From Anaerolineales bacterium (GTDB lineage Bacteria; Chloroflexota; Anaerolineae; Anaerolineales; UBA6668): a DNA stretch of 38,694 nt. The stretch lies in the NCBI GenBank assembly GCA_020630175.1, contig JAHDBW010000017.1, positions 1 to 38,694 on the forward strand, in the 5' to 3' direction. Below are positions 8,737 to 18,221 of this stretch, piece after piece. Each line of letters begins with the position of its first letter. The stretch's first letter is position 1. A program made the translations under genes and the position numbers. A model generated the notes under the pieces. It was not told where the DNA came from. It did not search any database and saw only the letters and a program-made list of their open reading frames with translations.

Positions 8737-11700
8737 ATGACTCTGCAATGGACCCCCTTCACGTCCCTATTCATCATAGGGCTTGTTGTAAATACGTATG
8801 TGTTATCGAAGACTTGGCCGCGCCGCACACGGCCGGGTGTGTTTGAGTTCTCTATTGTTTTTGCGTCTCTAGCGCTTTGGAATTTGGCCGCGCTTATTCG
8901 CGCCAGCATTGTTGCCTTTTCATTGCAGGTTTTTCTTGCAAACTTTATTCAAGCAACGTCGGTTTATTTAGCTGTTTCCTTGTTTTTGGCACTGATGCGC
9001 TTTAATGAGGTACGGTTTTTTGCAAAAACGTGGGTACGCTGGATATTTTGGGCTGTGGCGACGGCATTGGCTGCGTTCCTAATTACAGACCAGTTGCACA
9101 TGCTCAGTAATACGCCAGCGCAATTTGTAGACTACTACGGCGTGCGCGTGCCTAAGCGTGCACCGGGACCATATTATTGGACAGCCTACATCGTTCCTGC
9201 ATACACACTGTTAGCAATTGGGCTGGGGTCTTTAGCTGTTACCGCGCGGAGGATGCCTAAGCGCCAATTCCTCTTGATCATGTTAGGCGTGCTGGCACCG
9301 CTCGCATTTAATGCGGTTACTATTCTGAACCTCACGCCGTTGTTCCAAGCGGTGTTTGACCTTACCCCTTTTGTTACAACGTTTACGGCTGTTATTGCCA
9401 TCTGGGCGCTTTTTCAAATCCGCTTTACAGATGTCTTCAATGTTGAAACGCAGAATATCGTAGAGATGCTGACCGATGGGGTTTTGGTTGTTGACCGCAA
9501 TAACATCATCACCCAAAACAATTCTGTTGCGCGAATGTTGTTAGGGTCGGTTGTTGAAATTGGCGAGAATCTATCCGATGTATTCCCCGTATTGACCTTA
9601 GACAATAAAGAAGAACATCTCATTACTGTTGATGACAAGACAGTCTCTGTCACTATCAAGCCGTTAGATGCGGATAAAACGATTGACCGGCTGATTACCG
9701 TACGCGATATGACAGAAAGGTTGGCAACTGATGCCAAAATTGCGCAGCAGTTAAGTCAATTTCAGGTGCAGGCTAACCTCAGCCAAGTTTTCTTGACAAC
9801 TGATAATGAACCCGCAGTTTGCCAAGCGTTGCAGGCGGCTATTCGCGATAGTTTCAACATAAAAACGGTTGAGATCTTGCTAGCGGAACCACCATTTACG
9901 TTAACGCAGTTGCCAGAAACGGTGCGGCTAAAATCAACAGATGGCTCAATGGTGATCGCGACGCCGCGAGATTTAGAAACATGCTTCCACACCGATGAAA
10001 TCTTGATTGAAGACTCGCAAAGCCGCTTAACGCAGGTCAAAGCGCATCGGTTAGCCACGGGGCGTCAAATTCTTGGCGTTGTTGAGGTAGACCATACGGC
10101 CGAATTTACGGCAGATGAGCAGCTACTGCTAACCCGGATTGCGCAACAGGGCGCAGAAATGCTTGAAAAGCTACGCCTTGAAAATGCCCAGCAGCAATCG
10201 CGGATTGCCTCTGAAGCGTTACAAAATGCCACGCAAATGCTCACGACAGCCAAGCAAACCGATGTTGTGTTGCAAAACATTTTGGCTGCCATGCGCAAAG
10301 CCATCAATTTTGACTTTGGTGCAATTGCCATCACACAAGATACGCACGTTGAAATTGTGGCATTGACCGGTGAAACCTCGTTGGACACAACACAACGCCA
10401 ATATAAACCAGATGGGCATTGCATTATTGAAATCGCATTTGCGCAGGATGGCGTCTTTTCTATCCAAGCCGAAGAAGAACCACGGACCTACTCATTCTTG
10501 AATCAGCCGGTCTCTGGCAATTGGTTGGTAACACCGCTTGAATCACAAGGCCGGCGCTATGGCGTGCTGATTATTAATAACGTCATGCAGCGTATTTTTC
10601 AGGGCAGCGATAAACGTATCTTGCAGGCGATGGCGCGCCAGGCAGCGCTTGCAATTATCAATTCACAAAATGTTGAAGCGTACAACACGCAAAGCCAACA
10701 ACTGCAAAAAGTTCTAGATTTGAATACTGCGTTACGCAGCATCAATACAATTGATGAAGTATTGCAAATGGGTCTGGATGCTAGCCAAGATTTGATGTCA
10801 GCAGCGGCAGGCTGTGTGTGGCAGCGTGCCAAAGACGATGAATGGCTGGAAATGTGTGCTGGTGACCCGATTACAGTGCCACCAACGCAAATGTTAAAGA
10901 TGGCGATTGGTGCGGGCCGTACAATTGCAGATGCAGCCAAAGATGGCGGCTACAACATTTATCTGCCCATGCAATTTGTAGATGTGAGTGAGGCTGTGAT
11001 TCAGCTAAACACCACGGTTGATGTGCTGGCAGATAAGCAGCTTGAAGTACTGAATCAATTGGGACAAGTCATTACGAGTGCGATTGAAACGGCGTCTATC
11101 CGTGATGTGCTAGAAGGTGAAGTGGCTGCTCGTACGGAAAAACTGGCCATCGCCAATGCTCAGTTGCAGTCTGCCGATGCGCTAAAGTCACGCTTTGTGA
11201 GCGATATGTCGCATGATTTACGCACACCGCTTACCAATCTGAAGCTTTGGATGGGCATGCTTGCCAAAAGCCCGGCGCACAAAATTCCGCGTATTACAGG
11301 CATCTTAGATAAACAAATCTCTTTGCTAGATGAACTTGTTCAGTCAGTCCATACGATTTCTGAATTAGATTTAGGCGAAGTTTCAACAGAGCAAGAGGCG
11401 CTCGACCTCAACACCTTAATTGCGGCACGCGTTACGCAGGCGCAGGCCAGTAATACCAAGCCTGACGTACATATTCAATTTACAGCAACCCCAGATTTGC
11501 CGATTGCCACCGGCACTAAACCGCTACTAGAACTTGTGATTGATGAGCTAATTGAAAATGCTGTCAATTACACAACGACGGGCGCCGTTACGGTCTCTAC
11601 CGCATTTGATGCAGCGCACGCCGAAGCCTTGATTATTGTGGCAGACACGGGCGTTGGAATTAGCCCCGCTGAACAAGACCATATCTTTGATCGTTTCTAT

Positions 11701-11874
11701 CGCGGCGACAATGCCGCCCAATCAGACATTATCGGCTCTGGCTTGGGCCTCTCAATTGTAGAAGAAATTCTGAAGCGGCATCAGGCGCGCATCACATTAG
11801 AAAGCGCGCCAGAAGTTGGGTCAACCTTTACCGTTCGGTTGCCGCTAGCGACTGAAAAAGCAGGTGTGGCATGA
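8737..11874 (+). CDS. 7TM/PAS/multi-GAF sensor histidine kinase
   Basis: About 1045 residues from the ATG at 8737. Order of parts: seven hydrophobic segments (1-225), a PAS-like domain (about 235-325), two clear GAF domains (about 350-480 and 500-650), a third degenerate GAF (about 665-780), a coiled coil, HisKA with phospho-acceptor H826 in MSHDLRTPL, and HATPase_c with N box (DELIENAVNY), G1 (ADTGVGI), F box (FDRFYRGD) and G2 (GSGLGLSIVEE). All kinase boxes are intact. A GTG nine codons upstream (8710) keeps the frame, but the ATG is preferred because TACAAT at 8722-8727 would put transcription start almost on it. It overlaps the next kinase by 4 bp (ATGA), so the two are co-translated. No response regulator gene follows. 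Ligands are unknown. Confidence 0.93.
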   Translation: MTLQWTPFTSLFIIGLVVNTYVLSKTWPRRTRPGVFEFSIVFASLALWNLAALIRASIVAFSLQVFLANFIQATSVYLAVSLFLALMRFNEVRFFAKTWVRWIFWAVATALAAFLITDQLHMLSNTPAQFVDYYGVRVPKRAPGPYYWTAYIVPAYTLLAIGLGSLAVTARRMPKRQFLLIMLGVLAPLAFNAVTILNLTPLFQAVFDLTPFVTTFTAVIAIWALFQIRFTDVFNVETQNIVEMLTDGVLVVDRNNIITQNNSVARMLLGSVVEIGENLSDVFPVLTLDNKEEHLITVDDKTVSVTIKPLDADKTIDRLITVRDMTERLATDAKIAQQLSQFQVQANLSQVFLTTDNEPAVCQALQAAIRDSFNIKTVEILLAEPPFTLTQLPETVRLKSTDGSMVIATPRDLETCFHTDEILIEDSQSRLTQVKAHRLATGRQILGVVEVDHTAEFTADEQLLLTRIAQQGAEMLEKLRLENAQQQSRIASEALQNATQMLTTAKQTDVVLQNILAAMRKAINFDFGAIAITQDTHVEIVALTGETSLDTTQRQYKPDGHCIIEIAFAQDGVFSIQAEEEPRTYSFLNQPVSGNWLVTPLESQGRRYGVLIINNVMQRIFQGSDKRILQAMARQAALAIINSQNVEAYNTQSQQLQKVLDLNTALRSINTIDEVLQMGLDASQDLMSAAAGCVWQRAKDDEWLEMCAGDPITVPPTQMLKMAIGAGRTIADAAKDGGYNIYLPMQFVDVSEAVIQLNTTVDVLADKQLEVLNQLGQVITSAIETASIRDVLEGEVAARTEKLAIANAQLQSADALKSRFVSDMSHDLRTPLTNLKLWMGMLAKSPAHKIPRITGILDKQISLLDELVQSVHTISELDLGEVSTEQEALDLNTLIAARVTQAQASNTKPDVHIQFTATPDLPIATGTKPLLELVIDELIENAVNYTTTGAVTVSTAFDAAHAEALIIVADTGVGISPAEQDHIFDRFYRGDNAAQSDIIGSGLGLSIVEEILKRHQARITLESAPEVGSTFTVRLPLATEKAGVA

Positions 11875-14381
11875 GCGGCATTGGTTGGTTTGATGCACTT
11901 ACCCGGAAGTTATCTGTGCGCACTGCCGCAGATCAGATTATTAATTCCGTTGATTTAGGGATGTTTGTTGTCGACAATGACGGCAAGATTAAGTCTAGTA
12001 ATGAATTTGCGGCTAGGTTGCTACAACAGCCTCAAGATGACTTGTATGGTAGCGCGCTGGCAACTTATTTTCCAAATTGGAAAACGCACCGTCCGCGCCA
12101 GTCGCCTAAAAGTTTTGTGCAAATGATGCCGTCTGGCCAAATGTTGAATGTCACGCTAACGTGTAAACGCTCCAGCATTGCCAATGCATACGATTACTTA
12201 GTCACCTTTGATGATGTGACTGCCGAGGAGCAGGCCTCCAGTGAGCAAGCGTACCGCGTGCTAGAACTGCGCATGCTCGAAGAGATTGCCCGCATCTTCA
12301 ACGTTTCAGAATCTTCAGATGCGTTAATTGAGTCTGTGGCTAACACGTTGTATGCACACCTGAGTGTGTATAGCGTGATGATTGGCGTTGCCAACCCACT
12401 TGAAAAAGTAGTGGAATTGCACACCACGCGCGTCTATGGGGATCGGGCGCCAAACGCTTCTGAGATTGCGTATGGCACTGGGCTTATTGGGCAGGTCGCA
12501 ATTACGAAAGAAACGGTCTGCATCAACGATGTTAGCCAGTCGGCACAGTACATCATCTTAGATGAGATGGTGCAATCTGAAATCATCATCCCTATTCATA
12601 CCCCAAAGAAATTGTATGGCGTATTGAGCATTGCCTCTGAAACACTGCACGCATTTACCGCACAGCATCAGCAACTTTATGAAAGCATTGCGTCACGCTT
12701 AGCGCTTACTTTAGAGCGGATGGACGCCTATAAAGCGGATATTGACGCGCAAGAAAGTGCTGACCTGATGCAGTCTATTTTGTTGCAAATTACAACTGCC
12801 AGTTTACAGCCTGATTTTTATGATCAGCTGCTAGTTTTGATTCGCTTGATTCAGCCGTATGAAGAGGCGTGTATTCACTTGCAGGCAGAAGATAACTTTG
12901 AAAAAGTGGCTATGGTTGCCAAGCCAGCTCCGCAGTCGCCGCCAGATTTACAAGATTTATTTGCTGAGGTCATAGCGGCCAAGCAAATACGGATTGCTGT
13001 CGATCAGGCCAACCACGTGCAGCGGATTGCGATTCCGTTAGTTTCAAATGCAGAAGTAATGGGCGTAATTTGTCTGCAAATTAGCGAAGCCGACCATCTT
13101 TCTAATCAGCAACATGGGCGTCTAAACTTATTTGGTAACCAAGCCGCGATTGCGATTGAGAACAATTTGCTGCGCAGTAAATCTCAACAGGCGGCTAATG
13201 ATTTGCAGCGCATTGCAGATGTTTCTCTCAAGCTACGCGCCACAACCAACACCATTGCTGTACTCGATGTTTTGCTGGAGACCATGCAGCAAGAGTTCCA
13301 CAGTGATGCGGGCGCGATTGCACTACCCGTTGATAAGGACAGTCTAGAAGCAGTCAAGGCCTATGGCTGGATGCAGGCGACTTTACAACAAAGAATTCCG
13401 GTTTCAGATACGTTAGTCGGGCTGGCCTTTGCAACAGGCACTGCGCGCAGCCTTAGCTCTGAAAATACAAAGCTTACAACTCGTGACGATCTATCGCTGA
13501 TGATTGCACCGCTAACGGCAAACGGCGTTTCCATTGGCGTATTGAGTATTTCTAAATCAGGGTTACGCCAATTCGATGCGCGTGACTTACAACTCCTAAT
13601 TGCAATTGCAGAAAGTGCCGGTCAAGCTTTAGATCGCGTGCAACTTCTTGCTGGCCTTGAAGAGCGCGTGGTAGACCGCCAAAACGAACTGATTGCTGCA
13701 AACCTGCGGCTACGCGAGTTAGATCAACTGAAATCACGGTTTGTTGCCAACATCACGCAAGAGCTGGCCGTGCCAATTGAATCGTTAGATAAACGCTTGG
13801 ATGACTATATTGCAGCGCCAGTTGAGGTTCGGGCTGAATCTTACGAAGGGATGACAACTGAGCTGTCGCAGTTGGAACGTTTGATTGAATCCGTGCTTGA
13901 AATTTCACGCTTAGACGTTCTTCGCACGCGTATTCGTCCTGAGGCAATTGGACTCAATGCCTTAGTGGCTGAAGTTATTGATGCGCGGCAAAGTGAAATC
14001 TCTAAATATAATGTGCAGATTCAACTAGATACTGTCGACCTGCCAACGCTAGAACTCGACCGCGAGCAAACCACGCAAGTCATTGTCAATCTTGTAGATA
14101 ATGGCCTCAAGTTTGCGCCAAATAGCACGCTGCGGCTACGCACGGGTTACGATGCTGAGCGGGAAAACGTTACCTTACACGTAATTGATGAAGGCCCCGG
14201 CATCCCAGACTCCCAGATGCCATTTATCTTTGATCGTTTCTATCGTTCAGATAAAACCAAGTCTGGCATTGGGCTGGGCCTAGCGATTGTGTCTGATATT
14301 TTACAAACGCAGAAAGGCCAAATCGAAGTTGAGTCCGTGCTTGGTAAAGGCTCAACATTTGTTGTAACGTGGCCAGTGTAA
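11871..14381 (+). CDS. Multi-GAF histidine kinase homologue lacking the phospho-acceptor His
   Basis: 836 residues, soluble. Order: PAS-like (about 18-115), three GAF domains (about 140-290, 295-425, 440-600), coiled coil, a HisKA-like dimerisation helix, HATPase_c (about 720-836). The H box reads FVANITQELAVPI, where kinases have (M/I)(S/T)HELRTP. The His is Q630 (codon CAA at 13758-13760) and the RT of RTP is AV. The ATP-binding part is intact: N box VNLVDNGLKF, G1 IDEGPGI, F box FDRFYRSD, G2 GIGLGLAIVS. It therefore cannot autophosphorylate at the usual site but may bind ATP. The 4-bp overlap with the intact kinase upstream, and a similar FDRFYR/G2 region, suggest a duplicated partner acting as a heterodimer subunit. 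That role is inference. Confidence 0.92.
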   Translation: MSGIGWFDALTRKLSVRTAADQIINSVDLGMFVVDNDGKIKSSNEFAARLLQQPQDDLYGSALATYFPNWKTHRPRQSPKSFVQMMPSGQMLNVTLTCKRSSIANAYDYLVTFDDVTAEEQASSEQAYRVLELRMLEEIARIFNVSESSDALIESVANTLYAHLSVYSVMIGVANPLEKVVELHTTRVYGDRAPNASEIAYGTGLIGQVAITKETVCINDVSQSAQYIILDEMVQSEIIIPIHTPKKLYGVLSIASETLHAFTAQHQQLYESIASRLALTLERMDAYKADIDAQESADLMQSILLQITTASLQPDFYDQLLVLIRLIQPYEEACIHLQAEDNFEKVAMVAKPAPQSPPDLQDLFAEVIAAKQIRIAVDQANHVQRIAIPLVSNAEVMGVICLQISEADHLSNQQHGRLNLFGNQAAIAIENNLLRSKSQQAANDLQRIADVSLKLRATTNTIAVLDVLLETMQQEFHSDAGAIALPVDKDSLEAVKAYGWMQATLQQRIPVSDTLVGLAFATGTARSLSSENTKLTTRDDLSLMIAPLTANGVSIGVLSISKSGLRQFDARDLQLLIAIAESAGQALDRVQLLAGLEERVVDRQNELIAANLRLRELDQLKSRFVANITQELAVPIESLDKRLDDYIAAPVEVRAESYEGMTTELSQLERLIESVLEISRLDVLRTRIRPEAIGLNALVAEVIDARQSEISKYNVQIQLDTVDLPTLELDREQTTQVIVNLVDNGLKFAPNSTLRLRTGYDAERENVTLHVIDEGPGIPDSQMPFIFDRFYRSDKTKSGIGLGLAIVSDILQTQKGQIEVESVLGKGSTFVVTWPV

Positions 14382-14441
14382 GTCACTGTTCTGTTAGCCG
14401 ACTTACAAGTCAACCGTAGCGTCAAGTGCTAAACTGTCGCC

Positions 14442-15956
14442 ATGACAGACCCCTCAAAAACGATCATTATTACTGGCGCAACCGATGGTATCGGCTTGGC
14501 GTTAGCACAGCGTTATCAGCAGCAGTCTACGCGGCTCGTGCTTATCGGACGTCGCCCGCTTGCCGCTCTGAATGACCCACTTTTTAGCGCAGACACATAC
14601 TGCCAAGCAGACCTCAGCTTGCCCAATGCGCCCCAAATAATTCAAGATTGGCTCCAAACACAACGCATCACAAGTGTAGATCTGCTCATTCATAATGCCG
14701 GATTAGGGTATGTGGGTGACGTTGCCGCGCAAGCGCCAGCAGACCTGAACGCACTGTTGCAGGTTAACATCTACGCCCCCATTGCATTAACGCATGCGCT
14801 CTTGCCCGCGTTGCAGCAGGCAACTGGCAAAGTTGTATTTATTAGCTCCGTTGCAACGGCGTTTGGCATGGATCAGTATGCAGCGTACATCGCAACAAAA
14901 GCCGCGCTCAATGGGGTTGCACGTAGCCTACGGATTGAGCTAGCCCCACAAATTAGCGTGCAGCTTATTTTGCCCGGCGCAACGCGCACCGGTATGCACG
15001 CTAAAGCCGGCGTGACCAAGGCGCAAATGGATTGGGACAAGTTTCCACCAGCGGCGCAAGTTGCACAAAAGATCCAGCACGCTATTGCCAGCGGCAGACG
15101 GCAGGTTGTGATTGGCACCAGTAATAAGGCAATTTACGGCCTTGGCACACTGCTCGGCCGCCGGATTGATACGCTCCGCACGCGGACAAAAGGTAAGCAA
15201 TCTGCGCAACAGCCCGTCTGCTTGATAACTGGGTTTGCCGATGGCATTGGCAAAGCGCTGGCTTGCAAGTTTGCAGAGACGCACCATATTGTGGGCATCG
15301 ATGTCGACGCAGCGCGCGCCACAGCAACCCAAGCTGAGCTTAGACAAGCTGGCGGCACGTGCGACGTGATCTTGGCAGACCTGACGGATGTTGCGCATCC
15401 AACGGCATTAGCCGCGTATGCGCAGTTTGATGTTGTTATTCACAACGCTGGCATTAGCGCTGCGGGTAAGTTTGCTGCGTTGCCAATGGCGCAGCAGCGG
15501 AAAGTGCTAGATTTGAATCTGCGCGCACCATTGCTGTTGACGACGGCACTTATAAAGGCGCAGCAACTGGCACCACACGGCACGCTGGCGTTTATTTCTT
15601 CACTATCTCATTTTGTTAGCTACCCTGGGGCCAGCGTTTACGCGGCTTCAAAAGATGGGCTGGCTTTGTATGCGCGTAGTGTGGCCTTGGCCGTTAAGCC
15701 TAATAATACGAATGTGCTGACGGTGTTTCCGGGGCCAACGCGTACTGCACATGCGCGGCGCTATAGTCCAGATAATTCGCGTGAACACACGCGTCTAGCG
15801 CCTGAAGCGCTGGCGGCACAGATTTACCTTGCTGCGCAACGCCGAAAACGGCAGCATATCCCCGGTGTGGCAAATAAGTTTGTCGCGCAGCTTGGGATCT
15901 TGGTGCCGCGTCTAACCGAATGGCTAATGCGTAAGACTATTTTTGAAAAACTCTAA
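14442..15956 (+). CDS. Tandem two-domain short-chain dehydrogenase/reductase
   Basis: 504 residues made of two complete classical SDR domains. Domain 1 (1-250) has TGATDGIG (11-18), HNAG (84-87), SS at 135-136 and the active-site pair Y149/K153 (YIATK). Domain 2 (about 258-504) has TGFADGIG (263-270), HNAG (334-337), SS at 386-387 and Y400/K404 (YAASK). Both catalytic sets are present, so both halves may be active, unlike many fusions where one half decays. Substrates cannot be read from sequence. TAAACT at 14430-14435 lies 6 nt before the ATG, suggesting a leaderless start. The stop overlaps the ATG of the next gene (TAATG), so it is translationally coupled to a CDP-alcohol phosphatidyltransferase, hinting at a lipid or polyol substrate. 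Confidence 0.92.
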   Translation: MTDPSKTIIITGATDGIGLALAQRYQQQSTRLVLIGRRPLAALNDPLFSADTYCQADLSLPNAPQIIQDWLQTQRITSVDLLIHNAGLGYVGDVAAQAPADLNALLQVNIYAPIALTHALLPALQQATGKVVFISSVATAFGMDQYAAYIATKAALNGVARSLRIELAPQISVQLILPGATRTGMHAKAGVTKAQMDWDKFPPAAQVAQKIQHAIASGRRQVVIGTSNKAIYGLGTLLGRRIDTLRTRTKGKQSAQQPVCLITGFADGIGKALACKFAETHHIVGIDVDAARATATQAELRQAGGTCDVILADLTDVAHPTALAAYAQFDVVIHNAGISAAGKFAALPMAQQRKVLDLNLRAPLLLTTALIKAQQLAPHGTLAFISSLSHFVSYPGASVYAASKDGLALYARSVALAVKPNNTNVLTVFPGPTRTAHARRYSPDNSREHTRLAPEALAAQIYLAAQRRKRQHIPGVANKFVAQLGILVPRLTEWLMRKTIFEKL

Positions 15957-16561
15957 TGCTTGATTTTATTGCCCGTCCGCTCAAGAACCGCATCCTAGAT
16001 CCGCTTGCCCAGCCATTGGGCGCAGTTCACCCTAATTTTATTTCGATCTTGGGCTTTATGACTGGCGTTTTGACAGCGTGGCTGGCCTATCAACAACAGT
16101 ACGGTGTTGCGCTCGCTGTTTGGCTGCTCAGCCGCACGCTTGACGGCTTTGATGGCGTGGTTGCACGTGCCCACAATCGGCAATCTGATATGGGGGGCTA
16201 TCTTGATATTCTGTTAGATTTTGCAGTGTATGTGATTGTGCCCATTGGCATTGCGCTAGCGGCACCTTCGCAGCGCATGCTGATTAGCGTAATCGGCTTG
16301 ATTTCTATTTTTTATGTCAATGCAGCGTCGTGGATGTATTTGTCGGCCATTTTAGAAAAACGCGCTCAAGGCGCAGCGGCAACTGGCGAGACAACCTCTG
16401 TTTCAATGCCAGCTGGCCTGATTGGCGGAACAGAGACGGTCATTTTCTATGGCTTGTTTTTATTGTTACCAGCGGTGCAAATTCAGTTATTCTGGCTGAT
16501 GGGTGCGCTGGTTTGCGTTGGCATCGTGCAGCGGTTTAGCTGGGCTCTGCGAAATTTATAG
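15956..16561 (+). CDS. CDP-alcohol phosphatidyltransferase family membrane protein
   Basis: 201 residues with about five or six hydrophobic segments. The full family signature D-G-x2-A-R-x8-G-x3-D-x3-D is present (starting DGVVARAHN, ending GGYLDILLD). It transfers a phosphatidyl group from a CDP-activated lipid to an alcohol and acts in the cytoplasmic membrane. HPNFISILGF near residue 25 resembles the N-terminal helix of PgsA/PIP-synthase-type enzymes, but the acceptor alcohol cannot be assigned. Its ATG overlaps the stop of the tandem SDR by 1 bp. A bulged 10-bp hairpin follows at 16567-16599 without a T-run. It is distinct from the Pcs-like family member at 37823-38551. Confidence 0.9.
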   Translation: MLDFIARPLKNRILDPLAQPLGAVHPNFISILGFMTGVLTAWLAYQQQYGVALAVWLLSRTLDGFDGVVARAHNRQSDMGGYLDILLDFAVYVIVPIGIALAAPSQRMLISVIGLISIFYVNAASWMYLSAILEKRAQGAAATGETTSVSMPAGLIGGTETVIFYGLFLLLPAVQIQLFWLMGALVCVGIVQRFSWALRNL

Positions 16562-16566
16562 CCGCC

Positions 16567-16599
16567 ACGTAAGACGCACTACACTCCCCGCGTCTACGT
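16567..16599 (+). other. Hairpin after the CDP-alcohol transferase gene
   Basis: ACGTAAGACGC pairs with GCGTCTACGT with one bulged A and a 12-nt loop. There is no T-run after it, so it may be a weak terminator or RNA-stabilising stem. Confidence 0.4.
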
Positions 16600-16634
16600 T
16601 CTAACAACAACCCTTAGTATTATCAACTCTCTTT

Positions 16635-18146
16635 ATGTCTCTCAATATTCCTCCTTTTGACTCGCACAACCAACGTTGGATCGCCAACACGCACCCCGCA
16701 GATTGGGTCAACCCAACGCCAGATGGTCGCTACAATCTGGTGGTGATTGGTGGTGGATCTGCAGGCCTCATTTGCGCTGTTGCGGCAGCAGGTATGGGCG
16801 CTAAAGTTGCCCTAATTGAAAAACACTTGCTTGGCGGTGATTGTTTGAATGTGGGCTGTGTACCGTCTAAAACGCTAATTCGCTCAGCCAAAGTGTTGGG
16901 AGAACTCAAGCACGCTGCCGATTTTGGGATCGAAGTTGAAGTAGATCCGGTGGCAAATTTCCCAAAGATTATGGAACGCGTGCGCAGCGTGCGTGCCGAT
17001 ATCAGCGCCCATGACTCTGCGCAGCGCTTTACAGATTTAGGCGTAGACGTATTTTTAGGCGCGGGCGCATTTTCTGGCCCAGACACCATCTCTGTCGGTG
17101 ATAAAACGCTCCAGTTCAAAAAAGCAGTCATTGCAACTGGCGGTCGCGCTGCGGCTATTCCAATTCCGGGGCTAAAAGAAACGGGCTTCCTGACAAACGA
17201 AACTGTTTGGCAATTGACCGAACTACCTAAGCGTATTGCCGTGATTGGTGCCGGTGCGATTGGCTGTGAGTTGTCACAATCGTTTAGCCGCTTTGGCTCA
17301 GACGTAGCGCTGCTAGATATTGCCCCACGCATTATGGTGCGCGATGATGACGACGCGGCTGAACTTGTTCAAGCCCAGTTAGAAAAAGATGGCATTGCGC
17401 TACATCTTGGTGCGAAAACGTCGCTGATCGAAGCGGTGCCAGACGGAAAAGCGATTCACTTTGAAATTGATGGCGAGGCGAAAACGGTCATCGTTGATGA
17501 AATTTTGCTAGCAGCCGGGCGTGCCCCCAATGTTGAAAATCTCAATCTAGAGGATGTCGGCGTTGCGTATGATCGACGCGGCATCACAATTGATGACAAT
17601 CTGCGCACCACCAACAAAAATATCTTTGCGGCAGGCGACGTAGCCATCCCACAAAAGTTTACTCACACTGCTGATTTTTCAGCACGGATTGTGCTACAGA
17701 ACGCGCTGTTTATGGGGCGTAAAAAGTACAGTTCGCTTGTTATTCCATGGACAACCTACACTGACCCTGAAGTGGCGCAAGTTGGTCTAACGCCAGCCGA
17801 AGCCGAAAAGCAAAACATTGCGATTGACACGTTCTCAGCCGATTTGGCAGACGTTGACCGTGCGAAAGCAGACGGCGAAGCAGTGGGGTTTGCCAAAATC
17901 CATGTTGAAAAAGGCTCAGACAAAATTGTCGGCGCAACGATTGTTGCCTCGCATGCCGGTGAACTGATCAACGAAGTGACCTTAGCCATGACGCATGGCG
18001 TCGGGCTTGGCAAGATTGCGAACACCATCCATCCTTACCCAACGCAGGCCGAAGTGATTGCTAAGGCTGCCGGTGCTTACAACCGCACGCGCCTAACGCC
18101 ACGGGTAGCAAGCCTATTCAAACGCTGGCTAGCTTGGACGCGCTAA
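16635..18146 (+). CDS. MerA-like FAD-dependent pyridine nucleotide-disulfide oxidoreductase
   Basis: 503 residues. A 35-residue N-terminal extension precedes the FAD-binding GGGSAGL. The redox disulfide is in GGDCLNVGCVPSKT (Cys-x4-Cys). A second dinucleotide fold, IGAGAIGCELSQ, lies near residue 200, followed by the second FAD motif IFAAGDVA. The C-terminal dimer-interface motif HPYPTQAE supplies the His of the His-Glu type active-site pair. It lacks both the N-terminal heavy-metal domain and the C-terminal vicinal cysteines of true mercuric reductase, so mercury reduction is not supported; it is one of the MerA/Lpd-like reductases of unknown substrate. TATTAT at 16618-16623 is 11 nt before the ATG and no Shine-Dalgarno is visible. 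Confidence 0.9.
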   Translation: MSLNIPPFDSHNQRWIANTHPADWVNPTPDGRYNLVVIGGGSAGLICAVAAAGMGAKVALIEKHLLGGDCLNVGCVPSKTLIRSAKVLGELKHAADFGIEVEVDPVANFPKIMERVRSVRADISAHDSAQRFTDLGVDVFLGAGAFSGPDTISVGDKTLQFKKAVIATGGRAAAIPIPGLKETGFLTNETVWQLTELPKRIAVIGAGAIGCELSQSFSRFGSDVALLDIAPRIMVRDDDDAAELVQAQLEKDGIALHLGAKTSLIEAVPDGKAIHFEIDGEAKTVIVDEILLAAGRAPNVENLNLEDVGVAYDRRGITIDDNLRTTNKNIFAAGDVAIPQKFTHTADFSARIVLQNALFMGRKKYSSLVIPWTTYTDPEVAQVGLTPAEAEKQNIAIDTFSADLADVDRAKADGEAVGFAKIHVEKGSDKIVGATIVASHAGELINEVTLAMTHGVGLGKIANTIHPYPTQAEVIAKAAGAYNRTRLTPRVASLFKRWLAWTR

Positions 18147-18165
18147 CGATCCAACCTCTTAAAAT

Positions 18166-18200
18166 AAAAAAGCCACGGACAAAACGTCCGTGGCTTTTTT
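18166..18200. terminator. Bidirectional terminator between convergent genes
   Basis: The perfect stem AAAAAGCCACGGAC / GTCCGTGGCTTTTT has a 5-nt loop and A/T runs on both sides. It lies 19 bp after the oxidoreductase stop and 21 bp after the PspC stop on the other strand. Confidence 0.93.
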
Positions 18201-18221
18201 GTTATTCAAGACGCTCGCTGT

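Noticed and set aside
16635-18146. Mercuric reductase (mercury resistance)
   Set aside because: The redox Cys pair is present, but the C-terminal vicinal cysteines, the metal-binding N-terminal domain and any mer genes are absent.
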